Assembly (NCBI RefSeq): GCF_900996245.1
Contig: NZ_CAAJGK010000040.1
Location: forward strand, 110,239 to 174,238
DNA: 64,000 nt
Source of the DNA: Paraburkholderia sp. BCC1886
GTDB lineage: Bacteria; Pseudomonadota; Gammaproteobacteria; Burkholderiales; Burkholderiaceae
Reading direction: 5' to 3'
In this document: piece by piece, positions 56,479 through 64,000 of the stretch
Layout: the number at the start of each line of letters is the position of its first letter
Numbering within the stretch: the first letter of the stretch is position 1
The notes under the pieces: generated by a model
What the model was told of the DNA's origin: nothing
What the model saw: the letters and a program-made list of their open reading frames with translations, nothing else
The model's database searches: none
Position numbers and translations under genes: made by a program

Positions 56479-57663
56479 ATGAAAGTCCCGCTGCTGCCTG
56501 CCCTGGCGTTGTCCATCCGCGCTGGCCTCGCAACCTTGCACGACTCGATCCGGGGGCGTCGCAATCGGCTTCTTCAAGCGATAGTCATGCTGACGCTGAC
56601 AAGCTCCAGCCTGCCAATTTTTGCCGCACTGCCGGTGGAGCGCATCAAATTACCGCCCGGCTTTCACATCGAAGTGCTTTCGGACGACGTACCGAGCGCA
56701 CGCGCCATGTCGATTTCGCCGAAAGGCGTGCTCTATATAGGCAGTCTCGACGGCCACATCTATGCGCTCGAATTGCGCGATGGCCGCGTGAGCGCCCGGC
56801 ACGTGATCGCCGCGGGCCTCGAAACGCCGGCAGGCGTGGCCTGGCATGACGGCGCGCTGTACGTCTCGGCCGTGTCGAAAATCGTGCGCTTCGACGCGAT
56901 CGATACCCATCTGAACGATCCACCCCGGCCGGCCGTGGTGATCGACACGTTACCCACCGAAGACGCCCACGGCTGGAAATTCATCGCATTAGGACCGGAC
57001 GGCAAGCTGTACGTGCCGCAAGGCGCGCCGTGCAACATCTGCCTGAAAGACCGTGATCGGTACGGACTGATCGGACGGATGGACCCGGACGGCAGCCACT
57101 ACGAAGTCGTCGCGCGCGGTGTGCGCAATTCGGTCGGCTTCGCGTGGCAGCCGGGTACGCACGAGCTGTGGTTCACCGACAACGGTCGGGATCTGTTGGG
57201 CGACGACGTGCCGAGCGACAAGCTCAACCACGCGCCGCGCGCCGGCATGGATTTCGGCTTCCCCTACTGCCACGGCGGGGACACGCCCGACCCGGAATTC
57301 GGCAAAGGTCACCCGTGCAGTGCCTTCACGCCGCCGGTGGTGCAACTCGGCGCGCACGTCGCCGCGCTCGGCATGCGCTTTTATCGCGGCGACATGTTCC
57401 CGTCGGCGTATCGCGACAGCATTTTTATCGCCGAACACGGCTCGTGGAATCGCAGCAAGAAAGTCGGCTATCGCGTAGTACGGGTGACAACCGCGCCGAA
57501 CGACAGCAACGCCCATCAGGAAGTCTTTGCCGAAGGCTGGCTCCAACCCGGCGACAAGGTCTGGGGCCGCCCCGCCGACGTGCTGCCGCTGCCCGACGGT
57601 TCGCTGCTGATCAGCGACGACTACGCCGGCGCCATCTACCGTGTCACCTACAAGGCGCCATAA
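56479..57663 (+). CDS. PQQ-dependent sugar dehydrogenase-like exported protein
   Basis: 394 aa beta-propeller with an N-terminal signal region (first ~50 residues with hydrophobic LLQAIVMLTLTSSSLPIFA). Six-bladed soluble glucose/sorbosone dehydrogenase-like sequence: PRGI-like LPPGFHIEVLS, TPAGVAWHDGALYVS, GVRNSVGFAWQPGTHELWFTDNGRD and EHGSWNRSKKVGYRV, ISDDYAGAIYR at the end. Would oxidise an aldose or similar substrate in the periplasm with PQQ; substrate unknown. Confidence 0.85.
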   Translation: MKVPLLPALALSIRAGLATLHDSIRGRRNRLLQAIVMLTLTSSSLPIFAALPVERIKLPPGFHIEVLSDDVPSARAMSISPKGVLYIGSLDGHIYALELRDGRVSARHVIAAGLETPAGVAWHDGALYVSAVSKIVRFDAIDTHLNDPPRPAVVIDTLPTEDAHGWKFIALGPDGKLYVPQGAPCNICLKDRDRYGLIGRMDPDGSHYEVVARGVRNSVGFAWQPGTHELWFTDNGRDLLGDDVPSDKLNHAPRAGMDFGFPYCHGGDTPDPEFGKGHPCSAFTPPVVQLGAHVAALGMRFYRGDMFPSAYRDSIFIAEHGSWNRSKKVGYRVVRVTTAPNDSNAHQEVFAEGWLQPGDKVWGRPADVLPLPDGSLLISDDYAGAIYRVTYKAP

Positions 57664-57811
57664 CGCGTCGTAGCCGCATGCCGCCCGCATGAGCGCCCTG
57701 CCCCCGGCCACATGCCGTGGTCACGTCGTCCCGGCCGGGCGTAGAATGCGCGTCGTTCCGCGCCGATTGGCGCACCGCTCCTTTCGACCGCCGGCTACCC
57801 GCACCGTCTAC

Positions 57812-58306
57812 ATGTCCACTTCCGTTCCGAATCTGCCGCATTCCCCGGACTCCTCACACTCCGGACGTTTCCGGTCGAAGACCCTGACCGCAGCGCTCGC
57901 TTTTTTCTTCGGTAGCCTCGGCGCGCATCGTTTCTATCTGTATGGCAAGCGCGACATTTATGGCTGGGCGCATCTGCTCGCCACGCTGATCGGCATTCCG
58001 GGCGTCTTGCTGGTGGTGGCGACCGAACGCGCGTCGATGCCCGGCTGGGCGCTGGCGTTCGCTGGGGGCATTTCGCTCCTGGCCGCCTTTCTCGCCGCAA
58101 TCGTCTACGGGCTGCGTCCGGATGAAAAATGGGACGCGCAATTCAACCGTGACACCCCGCGCAAAAGCCGCTCGGGCTGGACGGTGATCTTCATCGTGAT
58201 CTTTTCGCTGCTGATCGGCGCTTTCCTGCTGATGACGGGCCTCGCGATCTCATTCCAGACTTACTTCGAAAGTCAGGTCGAAGCGGCCAAAGCGTTGTCG
58301 CAATAA
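57812..58306 (+). CDS. TM2-domain membrane protein
   Basis: 164 aa. TM2 domain signature KTLTAALAFFFGSLGAHRFYLYGKRDIYGW followed by four predicted membrane segments. The family is widespread, function unknown. The start at 57812 is family-like; the longer frame upstream belongs to the preceding intergenic DNA. Confidence 0.85.
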   Translation: MSTSVPNLPHSPDSSHSGRFRSKTLTAALAFFFGSLGAHRFYLYGKRDIYGWAHLLATLIGIPGVLLVVATERASMPGWALAFAGGISLLAAFLAAIVYGLRPDEKWDAQFNRDTPRKSRSGWTVIFIVIFSLLIGAFLLMTGLAISFQTYFESQVEAAKALSQ

Positions 58307-58337
58307 ACCCGATGGCGAGGCCTGCAGGTCGCAGGCG

Positions 58338-59507
58338 CTAGAAAAGATCCAGTTGCGGATCGTCCCGCCCCGTGCGCCCGACCTGCACCGGCCCCAGTTC
58401 TACCCGGCGAAAGTGCGACATATCCAGAATGCCGCGATCGCGCCGGTTCATTCCCAGACGGCGTACGGCATTGTAGAAGCGCTGCTTGAGCAAATCCGCC
58501 CACAAGCCCTCGCCCTTCATCCGGCTGGAGAAGTTGGCGTCGTAGTCCTTGCCGCCCCGCATATCGCGCACACGCGCCATGACCCGATCGGCACGATCGG
58601 GAAAATGCGCCGCGAGCCAGCCTTTGAAGAGCGGCGCGACTTCCCACGGCAATCTCAGCACGATATAGCTGGCGTTGGTCGCGCCCGCCTCGGCGCAGGC
58701 CTCGAGCACGCGCTCCAGATCCTGCTCGGTGACGAATGGGATGACCGGCGCGATGCTGACGCCGACCGGAATGCCGGCTTCGCTCAACGTGCGAATGGTG
58801 CGCAACCGACGCGACGGCGTGGCCGCGCGCGGTTCGAGCGTGCGGGCGATGTCGGCGTCCAGCGTGGTGATGGTGATGGCCGCCATGAACTGACCGCGCG
58901 CCGCCATGGGCGCGAGCAGGTCGATATCCCGCTCGATCAGCGAGGACTTGGTGATGGCTGCGAACGGATGGTGATGCTCGCTCAGCACCTCCACGACCCG
59001 TCGTGTCAGTCGCAATTCCCGCTCCGCGGGCTGCCACGCGTCGGTGTTGACGCCCAGCGCGATGGGTTCGGGCTCGTAGGATTTCTTCGCCAGTTCCCGC
59101 TCGAGCAATTCAGGCGCGTTGATCTTTGCGTAGATACGGCTTTCGAAATCCAGCCCCGGCGACAGACCGAGATAACTATGCGTGGGGCGAGCGAAGCAGT
59201 AGATACAACCGTGTTCGCAGCCGCGATAGGGATTGAGCGACACGCTGAACGGAATATCCGGCGACGCGTTGCGTGTCAGGATGCTCTTTGCGCGCTCCTC
59301 GAAAATCTGCGTTCGTAGCGCGGGAGGTTCGTCGCCCGGCGCATCCGACGAGGATTGCCAGCCGTCGTCGACGACTTCCCGCTGATCGACCTCGTAACGA
59401 CCTTGCAAGTTGGTGACCGCGCCGCGCCCCTTGCGAGGCGCGGGCGGAGCAATCGGAAATTCCTGAGCGGAAGAGAGGTCGGAGTCGGTCACGGAGGTGG
59501 CATACAA
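58338..59507 (-). CDS. Radical-SAM protein, SplB-related (PA0069 family)
   Basis: 389 aa. The cluster motif RGCEHGCIYCFARP has three cysteines in the CxxxCxxC spacing of radical-SAM enzymes; LSPGLDFESRIYAK and ALGVNTDAWQP follow, with a C-terminal partial TIM barrel. The family is grouped with spore photoproduct lyase-type DNA repair enzymes. Start is TTG at 59507; no ribosome site is clear for it or for the alternative GTG at 59492. A strong LexA box is 15 bp upstream. Confidence 0.88.
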   Translation of the reverse strand: MYATSVTDSDLSSAQEFPIAPPAPRKGRGAVTNLQGRYEVDQREVVDDGWQSSSDAPGDEPPALRTQIFEERAKSILTRNASPDIPFSVSLNPYRGCEHGCIYCFARPTHSYLGLSPGLDFESRIYAKINAPELLERELAKKSYEPEPIALGVNTDAWQPAERELRLTRRVVEVLSEHHHPFAAITKSSLIERDIDLLAPMAARGQFMAAITITTLDADIARTLEPRAATPSRRLRTIRTLSEAGIPVGVSIAPVIPFVTEQDLERVLEACAEAGATNASYIVLRLPWEVAPLFKGWLAAHFPDRADRVMARVRDMRGGKDYDANFSSRMKGEGLWADLLKQRFYNAVRRLGMNRRDRGILDMSHFRRVELGPVQVGRTGRDDPQLDLF

Positions 59508-59521
59508 AACGGCGTAAAAAC

Positions 59522-59537
59522 CTGTACAAATATACAG
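59522..59537 (-). promoter_or_regulatory. LexA (SOS) box upstream of the radical-SAM gene
   Basis: CTGTACAAATATACAG has both conserved outer parts CTGT and ACAG with eight bases between; the minus-strand reading CTGTATATTTGTACAG matches the E. coli consensus at 14 of 16. It lies in the 54-bp gap between the Lrp stop and the gene start, and overlaps a TATATT that could be the -10. Confidence 0.85.
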
Positions 59538-59561
59538 TGTTTACGCCGTTTGTCGAGACCG

Positions 59562-60053
59562 TTACGGCTCGCCGACCGCGATAGTCAGCGTCTCCTTGAT
59601 CTCCTCCATCACCACATAGCTCTTCGACTGCACCGCGCCGGGCAATTGCAGCAGGATGTCGCCGAGCAGCTTGCGATAGTCGGCCATCTCGCCGATGCGC
59701 GCCTTGATCAAATAGTCGAAGTCGCCTGACACGAGATGGCATTCCAGGACCTCGGGAATCTTCTGCACCTCCCGGCGAAACTGGTCGAACATATTGCCGT
59801 TCTTGTGATCGAGCGTGATCTCCACGAACACCAGCAGCGCCGCACCCAGCTCGGCCGGATTGACCCGCGCGTGATAGCCGGTGATGACACCGTCGCGCTC
59901 CATCCGTTTGACCCGCTCGATGCAGGGCGTCACCGATAACCCGACCTGCTCGGCGAGGTCCTTCATCGCCATCCGGCCGTCCTCCTGAAGTAGCCGCAGG
60001 ATCTTGTGATCGAGCTTGTCGAGCGCCCGGACCGGTTGTCGCTGTGTTCGCAT
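59562..60053 (-). CDS. Lrp/AsnC-family transcriptional regulator
   Basis: 163 aa. N-terminal helix-turn-helix (LDHKILRLLQEDGRMAMKDLAEQVGLSVTPCIERVKRME) and C-terminal RAM effector domain (EVLECHLVSGDFDYLIKARI). BkdR/DadR-like in layout. Divergent from dadA across 187 bp, so the likely target is dadA with D- or L-amino acids as effector. Confidence 0.94.
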   Translation of the reverse strand: MRTQRQPVRALDKLDHKILRLLQEDGRMAMKDLAEQVGLSVTPCIERVKRMERDGVITGYHARVNPAELGAALLVFVEITLDHKNGNMFDQFRREVQKIPEVLECHLVSGDFDYLIKARIGEMADYRKLLGDILLQLPGAVQSKSYVVMEEIKETLTIAVGEP

Positions 60054-60093
60054 AATGTTTTTACTGAAAATCCAAAAAATACAATAACAAAAC

Positions 60094-60111
60094 CTATTAA
60101 AACGTTAATAG
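60094..60111. promoter_or_regulatory. Inverted repeat, candidate Lrp-type operator
   Basis: CTATTAA-AACG-TTAATAG, seven-base perfect arms with a four-base centre in the AT-rich lrp/dadA gap. AT-rich imperfect palindromes of this size are typical Lrp/AsnC sites. Confidence 0.6.
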
Positions 60112-60240
60112 TATAGCGGCTAACACTGGGCCAGCCGCCTTGAACCTCGTTAATCGATTGAATTGCGCGAACGAAATAGGAAATTCAGCGAATCGACGAG
60201 CACAGCGCCCACTCATCTTATTGAATCTCCTGGAGCAGCT

Positions 60241-61527
60241 ATGCGAGTCGTCGTCCTGGGCAGTGGTGTCGTTGGCGTGACGAGCGCCTATTACCTGGCG
60301 CGTGCCGGCCACGAAGTGACCGTCATCGATCGCGAAGCCGGTCCCGCGCTGGAAACCAGCTTTGCCAATGCAGGTCAGATTTCTCCGGGTTACGCATCGC
60401 CCTGGGCCGCACCGGGTGTGCCGCTCAAAGCTGTCAAATGGATGTTCCAGAAACATGCGCCGCTGGCGATCCGGCTCGACGGCACACAATTCCAGCTTCA
60501 ATGGATGTGGCAGATGCTGCAGAACTGCACATCGTCGCGTTATGCCGTCAACAAGGGCCGCATGGTCCGCCTCGCCGAATACAGCCGTGATTGCCTGCAG
60601 GCATTGCGCGCCGACACCGGCATCCAGTACGAAGGCCGCACCGGCGGCACGCTGCAGGTGTTCCGTACGCAACAGCAATTCGATGGTGCCGCCAAAGACA
60701 TCGCCGTATTGCAAGAAGCGAATGTCCCGTACGAACTGCTGTCGCCGGCCGAGCTGGCGCAGGCTGAACCGGCGCTCGCCGCCGTTTCGCACAAGCTCAC
60801 GGGCGGTCTGCGCCTGCCTGGCGACGAAACCGGCGACTGCCAGATGTTCACTACGCGCCTCGCCGCGCTGGCAGAACAACTGGGCGTCAAATTCCGCTAC
60901 AACACCCCTATCGACGCGCTTGCCGTGACCGGCGACCGTATCGCCGGCGTGCAATGCGGCAGCGAACTGGTGCGTGCCGATTCGTTCGTCGTCGCGCTCG
61001 GTTCGTACTCGACGAGTTTCCTCTCCGGCATCGTGAAGATTCCGGTCTATCCGCTGAAGGGCTATTCGATCACCGCGCCGATCGTCGACGCGGCGGCCGC
61101 GCCGGTGTCCACCGTGCTCGACGAAACCTACAAGATTGCGATTACCCGTTTCGACGACCGCATTCGCGTCGGCGGCATGGCCGAGATCGTCGGCTTCGAC
61201 AAGTCCCTGCGGCAAGCGCGCCGTGAAACGCTGGAATTGTGCGTGAACGATCTGTTCCCGGGCGGCGGCGATACGTCGAAGGCCACGTTCTGGACCGGCC
61301 TGCGCCCGATGACGCCGGACGGCACGCCTATCGTCGGCCGCACGCCGCTTGCCAACCTGTTCCTGAATACCGGACACGGCACGCTCGGCTGGACGATGTC
61401 GTGCGGCTCGGGCCAACTGCTCGCCGATGTCATGTCGGGCAAGCAACCCGCCATCAAGGCAGACGACCTCTCGGTGCACCGCTACCTCGGCGAGACAAAA
61501 GGCGCGCATCGGCCGGCTTACGCCTGA
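60241..61527 (+). CDS. dadA: D-amino acid dehydrogenase small subunit
   Basis: 428 aa FAD-dependent enzyme that oxidises D-alanine and other D-amino acids to keto acids. N-terminal FAD motif [32 protein letters not shown] and C-terminal [20 protein letters not shown]. Start at 60241 is the only one fitting the FAD motif. The divergent Lrp regulator and the operator-like repeat indicate control by amino acids. The ending runs into a tight terminator. Confidence 0.95.
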   Translation: MRVVVLGSGVVGVTSAYYLARAGHEVTVIDREAGPALETSFANAGQISPGYASPWAAPGVPLKAVKWMFQKHAPLAIRLDGTQFQLQWMWQMLQNCTSSRYAVNKGRMVRLAEYSRDCLQALRADTGIQYEGRTGGTLQVFRTQQQFDGAAKDIAVLQEANVPYELLSPAELAQAEPALAAVSHKLTGGLRLPGDETGDCQMFTTRLAALAEQLGVKFRYNTPIDALAVTGDRIAGVQCGSELVRADSFVVALGSYSTSFLSGIVKIPVYPLKGYSITAPIVDAAAAPVSTVLDETYKIAITRFDDRIRVGGMAEIVGFDKSLRQARRETLELCVNDLFPGGGDTSKATFWTGLRPMTPDGTPIVGRTPLANLFLNTGHGTLGWTMSCGSGQLLADVMSGKQPAIKADDLSVHRYLGETKGAHRPAYA

Positions 61528-61560
61528 GGCCTAAGCCACACCGACCCGGTCGAGCAGCAA

Positions 61561-61594
61561 AAACAAACGGCGCCTTGCAAGGCGCCGTTTGTTT
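61561..61594. terminator. Bidirectional terminator between dadA and acyl-CoA dehydrogenase
   Basis: A 34-base perfect palindrome: AAACAAACGGCGCCTT followed by its exact complement across a GC centre. Serves both convergent genes. Confidence 0.9.
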
Positions 61595-61619
61595 TGAAGC
61601 GAGGCAATGAGTGGCCAGG

Positions 61620-63410
61620 TCAGAACTGATCGTCCGATAACGCCAGCACGCTTTCCTCACCCTTCGCGCTCACGATCGACACCTCGAATGCCGACGCCAG
61701 CGGCAATACATGCTCCGCGTAGAATTGCGCGGTCGCGATCTTCGCGCCATAGAACGACGGATCTTCGTCGCGTTTTTGCGCCGCGATGAGCAGCGCACGC
61801 GCCATCTGCCAACCGCCCAGCACGATGCCCGCCAGCTTCAGATACGGCACGCTGCCCGCAAACACCGCATTCGGATCGCGCTTCGTGTTCTCGACCACGT
61901 AGTCCACCACCGCGCTCAACGAGCGGTGTCCGTGTTCGAGGGACTTCTTCATCGAATCGAATGCCGCACCCGACTGGCCGCCGAGCGCTTCGATGGTTTC
62001 GGCGATGCTCGCCAGCAATGTCTTCGCCACCTTGCCGCCATCGCGTACCGTCTTGCGGCCGATCAGATCGTTCGCCTGGATCGCGGTCGTGCCTTCGTAG
62101 ATCGGCAGGATTCGCGCATCGCGGTAATACTGCGCCGCGCCGGTTTCTTCGATGAAGCCCATGCCGCCGTGCACCTGCACGCCGAGGCTCGTGACATCGA
62201 TCGAGAGTTCGGTGCTCCAGCCTTTGACGATCGGCACCAGATATTCATACAGCGCCTGATGTTCGGCCCGCGTCGCTTCGTCGGGGTGACGATGCGCGAT
62301 GTCGCAATGCGCGGCGGCCACATACGCGAGCGCGCGCGACGCTTCGGTGAGACCACGCATCGTGGCGAGCATGCGACGCACGTCCGGGTGCCGGATGATC
62401 GCCACCGGCTGCTTCGCCGAGCCATCGACCGGACGGCTCTGCACGCGGTCCTTCGCGTACGCCACGGCCTTCTGATACGCGCGGTCCGAGACGCCCACGC
62501 CCTGCATGCCCACTGCGAAGCGCGCGGCGTTCATCATGATGAACATGTATTCGAGGCCGCGATTTTCTTCGCCGATCAGATGACCGATCGCACCGCCGTG
62601 ATCGCCGAATTGCAGCACCGCGGTCGGGCTCGCCTTGATGCCGAGCTTGTGTTCGATCGACACGCAATGCACGTCGTTGCGCTCGCCGAGCGAGCCGTCC
62701 GGATTGACGAGAAACTTCGGCACGATGAAAAGGGAGATGCCTTTCACGCCGTCGGGTGCGTTCGGTGTGCGCGCCAGCACGAGATGGGCGATGTTCTTCG
62801 CCATGTCGTGCTCGCCCCACGTGATGAAGATCTTGGTGCCGAACACCTTGAACGAACCGTCGCCCTGCGGTTCGGCGCGCGTGCGCACCAGCGCGAGATC
62901 GGAACCGGCTTGCGGCTCGGTCAGGTTCATCGTGCCGGTCCATTCGCCGGAGATGAGCTTCGGCACGTAAGTCTGTTTCTGCTCCTCGGTGCCGGCCGTC
63001 AGCAGCGCTTCAATCGCGCCATCGGTCAACAGAGGACAGAGCGCGAACGACAGGTTCGACGCATTGAGCATTTCGACGCACGGCGTGGCGATCAGCTTCG
63101 GCAAGCCCTGACCTTCATAGTCGACCGGGTGTTGCACGCCTTGCCAACCGCCTTCGCCGAACTGGCGGAACGCCTCCTTGAAGCCAGGCGTCGCGGTCAC
63201 GACGCCGTCTTTCCAGCTACTCGGATTGCGGTCGCCTTCGACGTTCAGCGGCGCCAGCACCTCGCCGCACAATTTCGCCGATTCCTCGAGCACGGCCTGC
63301 GCCGTATCGAAGTTGGCGTCTTCGAAACCCGGCAGCGTCGCGATGGTGTCGAGACCGGCCAGTTCTTTCATCACGAACAGCATGTCCTTGATCGGCGCCG
63401 TATAGCTCAT
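61620..63410 (-). CDS. Acyl-CoA dehydrogenase (long 596-aa type)
   Basis: Oxidises acyl-CoA with FAD, feeding electrons to ETF. 596 aa, the longer form with a C-terminal extension, closest to the DmdC/AcdB-type enzymes. MNLTEPQAGSDLALVRTRA, GIKASPTAVLQFGD and the catalytic Glu region LPIYEGTTAIQANDLIGRK are present. It lies 110 bp after etfA, its natural electron acceptor, behind a terminator. Confidence 0.92.
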   Translation of the reverse strand: MSYTAPIKDMLFVMKELAGLDTIATLPGFEDANFDTAQAVLEESAKLCGEVLAPLNVEGDRNPSSWKDGVVTATPGFKEAFRQFGEGGWQGVQHPVDYEGQGLPKLIATPCVEMLNASNLSFALCPLLTDGAIEALLTAGTEEQKQTYVPKLISGEWTGTMNLTEPQAGSDLALVRTRAEPQGDGSFKVFGTKIFITWGEHDMAKNIAHLVLARTPNAPDGVKGISLFIVPKFLVNPDGSLGERNDVHCVSIEHKLGIKASPTAVLQFGDHGGAIGHLIGEENRGLEYMFIMMNAARFAVGMQGVGVSDRAYQKAVAYAKDRVQSRPVDGSAKQPVAIIRHPDVRRMLATMRGLTEASRALAYVAAAHCDIAHRHPDEATRAEHQALYEYLVPIVKGWSTELSIDVTSLGVQVHGGMGFIEETGAAQYYRDARILPIYEGTTAIQANDLIGRKTVRDGGKVAKTLLASIAETIEALGGQSGAAFDSMKKSLEHGHRSLSAVVDYVVENTKRDPNAVFAGSVPYLKLAGIVLGGWQMARALLIAAQKRDEDPSFYGAKIATAQFYAEHVLPLASAFEVSIVSAKGEESVLALSDDQF

Positions 63411-63435
63411 TTCAGTTCTCCTCCTGTCTTGATAT

Positions 63436-63473
63436 AAAAAAAGGGCGCCGGACTTGCTCGGTCCCGCGCCCTT
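63436..63473 (-). terminator. Terminator after the etf genes
   Basis: Minus strand: AAGGGCGC/GCGCCCTT stem with a longer loop followed by a T-run. Lies between etfA and the acyl-CoA dehydrogenase, so the latter probably has its own promoter. Confidence 0.85.
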
Positions 63474-63520
63474 TCCTGTGCCGGATGCTGTCGCCCTACT
63501 GGGTGGCGACTAAGCGGCGC

Positions 63521-64000
63521 TTAGCCTAATCCGCTGACGAGTTCCGGCACGACGGTGAACAGGTCACCCACCAGACCGTAGTCGGCGACGCTGAAAATCG
63601 GCGCTTCCTCGTCCTTGTTGATCGCGACGATCACCTTGCTGTCCTTCATCCCGGCCAGATGCTGGATCGCACCCGAGATGCCGACCGCGATATACAACTG
63701 CGGTGCGACGATCTTGCCGGTCTGTCCGACCTGATAGTCGTTCGGAACGAACCCTGCATCCACAGCGGCGCGCGATGCGCCGAGTGCGGCGTTCAGCTTG
63801 TCGGCCAGAGGTTCGAGCACCTTCGTGTAGTTCTCGCCGCTGCCGAGACCCCGGCCACCCGACACGATGATCTTGGCCGACGTCAGTTCCGGACGGTCCA
63901 GCTTCGTCACTTCGCGCGAGACGAACTGCGAGATGCCGCTGTCGGCTGCGGCTTCGATCTTCTCGACCGTCGCGCTGCCGCCTTCGGCTGCGACCGCGTC
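63521..64000 (-). CDS. etfA: Electron transfer flavoprotein alpha subunit (partial)
   Basis: The C-terminal ~159 residues; the 5' part is beyond the right edge. Domain II binds [40 protein letters not shown] and [25 protein letters not shown], ending [20 protein letters not shown]. Carries electrons from acyl-CoA dehydrogenases to ETF-ubiquinone oxidoreductase. etfB would be expected just outside. Confidence 0.95.
   Translation of the reverse strand, partial: DAVAAEGGSATVEKIEAAADSGISQFVSREVTKLDRPELTSAKIIVSGGRGLGSGENYTKVLEPLADKLNAALGASRAAVDAGFVPNDYQVGQTGKIVAPQLYIAVGISGAIQHLAGMKDSKVIVAINKDEEAPIFSVADYGLVGDLFTVVPELVSGLG

Overview
The window is GC-rich, densely packed bacterial chromosome with no transposase, integrase, phage or CRISPR. 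Gene content, protein similarity and gene order point to a betaproteobacterium of the Burkholderiaceae, most likely Paraburkholderia. Almost everything is core housekeeping DNA, so the novelty lies mainly in small genes and in non-coding control elements.

Layout. (1) 1-12.6 kb: the conserved fatty-acid/ribosome/RNase E neighbourhood. On the minus strand yceD-rpmF-plsX-fabH-fabD runs off the left edge from a near-consensus promoter. yceF and a YraL-type methyltransferase face it. Then come sppA, a Rieske protein, a HAD phosphatase and rluC, and divergently rne with a ~600-nt structured leader. E. coli has the same skeleton (rne, rluC, yceF, yceD, rpmF, plsX, fabH, fabD). (2) 12.7-16.8 kb: molybdenum cofactor genes moaA-mobA-moeA, then a small membrane protein and an acetyltransferase. 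(3) 16.8-23.5 kb: rmuC, a 2-hydroxyacid dehydrogenase, a LutC-like protein with NhaD, pncB, and divergent fdxA. (4) 23.5-26.6 kb: two identical tRNA-Asn genes under one near-consensus promoter, creA, and an AraC regulator with azlC-azlD exporters. (5) 26.8-31.2 kb: an unrecognised protein, a UvrD-type helicase with a LexA-like site, two Lys/Ala-rich secreted proteins, and an S4-domain RNA-binding protein; a candidate three-way-junction RNA lies in the gap between them. (6) 31.2-41.5 kb: MATE and BASS transporters, a PLD/cardiolipin-synthase-like lipoprotein, fumC, a thioesterase, a 47-aa lipoprotein, an ArsR-type regulator, and a large FecR/DUF6600-like envelope protein. (7) 41.5-45.8 kb: thyA and folA flank a sigma-54 enhancer-binding protein and a small secreted protein that has its own sigma-54 promoter and upstream palindrome. 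(8) 45.9-53.8 kb: pmbA, darP, mog, orn, an M48 protease, rsgA, and others. (9) 53.8-56.4 kb: the rpsP-rimM-trmD-rplS operon. (10) 56.4-64 kb: a PQQ-type sugar dehydrogenase, a TM2 protein, a radical-SAM protein behind a strong LexA box, an Lrp regulator divergent from dadA, an acyl-CoA dehydrogenase, and the end of etfA.

The observations most worth following are: the regulator plus sigma-54-promoted secreted protein at 42.8-45.2 kb; the candidate structured RNA at 30758-30865; the SOS-type box in front of the radical-SAM gene; and the multi-hairpin rne leader. Start codons were chosen by Shine-Dalgarno sequence, family length and neighbour spacing. No database search was possible, so names rest on motifs and remembered family sequences.
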